From Parvularculaceae bacterium (GTDB lineage: Bacteria > Pseudomonadota > Alphaproteobacteria > Caulobacterales > Parvularculaceae): a stretch of 9,264 bases of DNA. Shown one piece after another: positions 7,374 to 9,264 of the stretch. The DNA lies in assembly GCA_004213235.1 (NCBI GenBank), contig SHAI01000091.1, positions 1 to 9,264 on the forward strand. Reading direction: 5' to 3'. Under the pieces are notes generated by a model. That model was not told where the DNA came from. It saw nothing but the letters and a program-made list of their open reading frames with translations, and did not search any database. The translations under genes and the position numbers were made by a program. The first letter of the stretch is position 1. Every line of letters begins with the position of its first letter.

Positions 7374-7883
7374 TCAGCTTGCTTCGCGTTCTTCCGATAC
7401 TGAAAACGCCGTCGCCTGGGGCGCGGGTGCGTCTTTCCCCTGCTCGACCAGCTGGTCGGCCTGCTTTTGGTCAACGCTATTTTTCTCGCCAGCTTCCAAA
7501 AGCGCTTTCTCGACCGGTAAAACGCGCTTTAGCTCACGCAAAATGGAATAGAATTGCCCGTTACGCACATGGTTACGCGCCGCAACCAATGCGTCCAGAC
7601 TTTCCTTGTCCCGAAAGATGTCAATTAAGATCGTGAGGTCTTTTTCAAGGATAGGGCTAATATCTGCGCCCTGCACCTCTCCGGCAACAGCTAGTTGCGC
7701 GTTGTAATATACACGCTTGACCGGCGTATCTACATCGTCCGGGTGAAGTGCATCACGCAAGCGCAGAATGTTCGCGTCTTTCGTCTTAATACGAAGCTGC
7801 GCACGCCGTTCGCCATTTTGCATGACGACACCATTTACCAGGATCTGTTCACCCGGCTGTAATTTCAAAACCAGACCGCTCAT
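7374..7883 (-). CDS. flbT: Flagellin synthesis regulator FlbT
   Basis: FlbT is an alphaproteobacterial cytoplasmic regulator. In Caulobacter it associates with the 5' part of flagellin mRNA and promotes its decay until the hook is complete; in other species it can be an activator. The protein has 169 residues. The N-terminus MSGLVLKLQPGEQILVNGVV, followed by the NGERRAQLRIKT and ILRLRDALHPDD patterns (residues ~23-50), is diagnostic. The GQFYSILRELKRVLP helix (about 109-123) ends the usual conserved domain. Residues ~132-169 are an extra polar, Gln/Glu/Ala-rich tail beyond the usual ~130-150 residue length. The ATG overlaps the flaF stop in ATGA, so the two are translationally coupled. It is the last gene of its unit, ending 56 nt from fliI. 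Confidence 0.95.
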   Translation of the reverse strand: MSGLVLKLQPGEQILVNGVVMQNGERRAQLRIKTKDANILRLRDALHPDDVDTPVKRVYYNAQLAVAGEVQGADISPILEKDLTILIDIFRDKESLDALVAARNHVRNGQFYSILRELKRVLPVEKALLEAGEKNSVDQKQADQLVEQGKDAPAPQATAFSVSEEREAS

Positions 7884-8296
7884 GGCGCGTCCTTCTCATC
7901 GCTCGTGCCGGTGTCCCCCTGAAGTCCGCGCATCACAGCCGTATTGATATTTACCAGCGCTTCAACCGTCTCTTCCCCTTGCAGGATTTTGTTACTGTGC
8001 CGCACCGTAAATGCGGTAAGGTCGATGATCTGCGCACGAAGATCTACCGGTAGCTCGTTACCCTCCAGGGCAACATCGCTTGCCAGCGTTGTCCATAACT
8101 GATTGTTGCGGAAAAGCGCTTCAGCAAGGGGGCGGACGTCACCCTCTTCATTCTTGCGGGCTGCCGCTTTTAATGTCGCGATCATACGTGCAAAAATCTT
8201 CGCCTCTGCATCGCGGCCAGTCTCTATTGTACGGGTTGCCGCTGAATAGCCAGCTTCGGCATTTAAGCCGTACCCGGATGGCATTGCGTCATACAT
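7880..8296 (-). CDS. flaF: Flagellin biosynthesis regulator FlaF
   Basis: FlaF is a small alphaproteobacterial protein that acts with FlbT on flagellin synthesis. In Caulobacter it is needed for flagellin production and secretion and opposes FlbT. From the chosen ATG it has 138 residues, a little longer than the usual ~115-125. The family pattern is visible: GYSAATRTIETGRDAEAKIF (about 16-35), then an all-helical body with LAEALFRNNQLWTTLASDV (about 57-75) and a LRAQIIDLTAFTVRHSNKIL stretch. The frame also permits a TTG start at 8308, but nothing resembling a spaced ribosome site precedes it. The ATG at 8296-8294 has GGGTGA close upstream. It lies downstream of flagellin and overlaps flbT by four bases. 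Confidence 0.93.
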   Translation of the reverse strand: MYDAMPSGYGLNAEAGYSAATRTIETGRDAEAKIFARMIATLKAAARKNEEGDVRPLAEALFRNNQLWTTLASDVALEGNELPVDLRAQIIDLTAFTVRHSNKILQGEETVEALVNINTAVMRGLQGDTGTSDEKDAP

Positions 8297-8317
8297 TCTG
8301 TCACCCAACTCTCATCA

Positions 8318-8373
8318 CTTTAGATCAACCAAGGTGGACCGGGGCGGCTATTAGCGCCGCCCCGCCCCTAAAG
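8318..8373 (-). other. Nested stem-loop in the flagellin-flaF gap
   Basis: A perfect 9-bp stem (8340-8348 with 8356-8364, CGGGGCGGC/GCCGCCCCG) closes a 7-base loop. Outside it, CTTTAG (8318-8323) and CTAAAG (8368-8373) form a second 6-bp inverted pair enclosing the first. On the minus strand no T-run follows the GC stem, so it does not look like a complete intrinsic terminator. It more likely acts as partial termination or as a 3' stability structure for flagellin mRNA. The left outer arm ends about 21 bases before the flaF ATG. Function is inferred. Confidence 0.6.
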
Positions 8374-8379
8374 CCTCGA

Positions 8380-9264
8380 TTACCGGAACAGCGACAGAAG
8401 TGTCTGCGGGCTCTGGTTTGCGATCGTGAGAGCCTGGATGCCCAGCTGCTGCTGAACCTGCAGGGACTGCAGTTCTGCAGACGCCTGCTCCAGATCCGCA
8501 TCAACAAGCGAACCGATACCTGCTTTGAGGGAATCGGTCAGCCCCTTGATGAAATCGTTCTGAATGTCGACCCGCTTCTGCGCAGAACCAAACTGAGCAG
8601 CGGCATCAACGGACGTCTGGATCAGCGATTCAATATCGGTCAAAGCCTGGGCAGCGCCAGCCTTGTCAGACACATCGATACCAGCGAGCAATGCGAGACC
8701 ACCAGCAGCTTCACCGCCACTTTGAGCCCCAGTGAGAATGGTTTGACCCGTCACACCGTCATCAATTTGAATAAACGCATTATCGGTTGTTGGATCGGCT
8801 CCTGCAACAACATTGAACGTCAAGGCTTGCAGATCATCATTGCTGGGATTTTCCGCTTTTGCCGCCGTCAGCGCCGAAGCAAGGCCAGCCGCAACGTCAT
8901 TGGCATTGTCACCTGCAGCCGCAACATAATCAATATTGACACCGCCGGCGGTGATGCGAACACCATCACCTTCATTATACGAACCAGCAACCAATTCAAA
9001 CTGGTTTTGCGTACCAGTGGATTCAGCGCTACCCGCAACGGCTTCGTTGGTATCGCCACTGACATCTACCGCGCCACCGGCACCATTTTGAATGGTAACT
9101 GTATCACCATTGTCCAAACCCGCTTCAGTGGCATTCGTGATTTGCAAATCATCAAACGCAGATGAGTTCGTAAACGTCACAGTGCCGGCACCCGCCGTAA
9201 CACTCAGGCCGGAGATGCCACGCGCTGACAATTGCGCATCGACAGCTGTTTCGACCGCAGATGC
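8380..9264 (-). CDS. Flagellin, C-terminal part (start lies outside the window)
   Basis: Flagellin is the filament subunit, exported late by the flagellar type III system. The frame stays open from the TAA at 8382-8380 to the window edge, giving 294 visible residues. A TTG at 9231 is internal, because the residues before it (ASAVETAVDAQ) continue naturally. About the last 95 residues form the conserved helical C-terminal domain. They include AQFGSAQKRVDIQNDFI, then ADLEQASAELQSLQVQQQLG, and end in ANQSPQTLLSLFR, a typical alphaproteobacterial terminus. The preceding ~190 residues form a variable, surface-exposed type domain rich in Gly, Ala, Asp, Asn and Thr, without Cys, predicted mostly beta. 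The N-terminal D0/D1 part is missing because of the window edge, not truncation. flaF and flbT follow in the same direction, matching their role in controlling this gene. Confidence 0.95.
   Translation of the reverse strand, partial: ASAVETAVDAQLSARGISGLSVTAGAGTVTFTNSSAFDDLQITNATEAGLDNGDTVTIQNGAGGAVDVSGDTNEAVAGSAESTGTQNQFELVAGSYNEGDGVRITAGGVNIDYVAAAGDNANDVAAGLASALTAAKAENPSNDDLQALTFNVVAGADPTTDNAFIQIDDGVTGQTILTGAQSGGEAAGGLALLAGIDVSDKAGAAQALTDIESLIQTSVDAAAQFGSAQKRVDIQNDFIKGLTDSLKAGIGSLVDADLEQASAELQSLQVQQQLGIQALTIANQSPQTLLSLFR

Noticed and set aside
8297..8308. TTG start for flaF at 8308
   Set aside because: No spaced ribosome site precedes it, whereas the ATG at 8296 has GGGTGA just upstream and begins closer to the conserved family sequence.
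8080..9165. Long open frame of 361 codons on the plus strand, antisense to flagellin and flaF
   Set aside because: It lies opposite two well-supported genes, its product has no recognisable family features, and it is explained by the codon choice of flagellin leaving few stops in the antisense frame.
1..9264. CRISPR arrays, tRNA or rRNA genes, insertion sequences, toxin-antitoxin or defence genes
   Set aside because: No direct repeat array, cloverleaf, transposase or inverted-repeat ends were seen. The window is fully accounted for by flagellar genes and short spacers.

Overview
The window is one part of an alphaproteobacterial flagellar gene region. The FlaF/FlbT pair beside a flagellin gene is typical of Alphaproteobacteria. 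The style of FliI, FlhB and FlhA, the compact flgB-flgC-fliE-fliQ-flhA-fliR-flhB order and the moderate GC content suggest a Rhodobacterales-like, probably aquatic organism. That taxonomic call rests on remembered family resemblance, not on a search.

Layout. (1) Positions 42-5831, minus strand: a tightly packed set of eight genes read flgB, flgC, fliE, fliQ, flhA, fliR, flhB and a small coiled-coil gene that may be a divergent FliJ. Gaps are at most 44 nt, and the last two genes overlap in TAATG. It encodes the proximal rod (FlgB, FlgC, FliE) and much of the type III export gate (FliQ, FlhA, FliR, FlhB). (2) Positions 5832-5943: a 112-bp divergent intergenic region, with a perfect 12-bp palindrome exactly at its midpoint. 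(3) Positions 5944-7317, plus strand: fliI, the export ATPase, transcribed alone. (4) Positions 7318-7373: a short convergent spacer with a GC hairpin that looks like a terminator for the genes coming from the right. (5) Positions 7374-9264, minus strand: flagellin (its start lies beyond the window), flaF and flbT. The flagellin-flaF gap holds a strong nested stem-loop.

How they work together. FlhA, FlhB, FliQ and FliR form most of the membrane export channel (FliP and FliO are not here), and FliI powers or helps load it. FliE, FlgB and FlgC are its early rod substrates, and flagellin is its late filament substrate. FlbT and FlaF are regulators of flagellin synthesis, known in Caulobacter to act after transcription.

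I found no clear sign of an undescribed multi-gene system. The items most worth a second look are the FliJ-like gene after flhB, the RNA structure between flagellin and flaF, and the central palindrome between flgB and fliI. Every stretch over 300 bases contains a gene.
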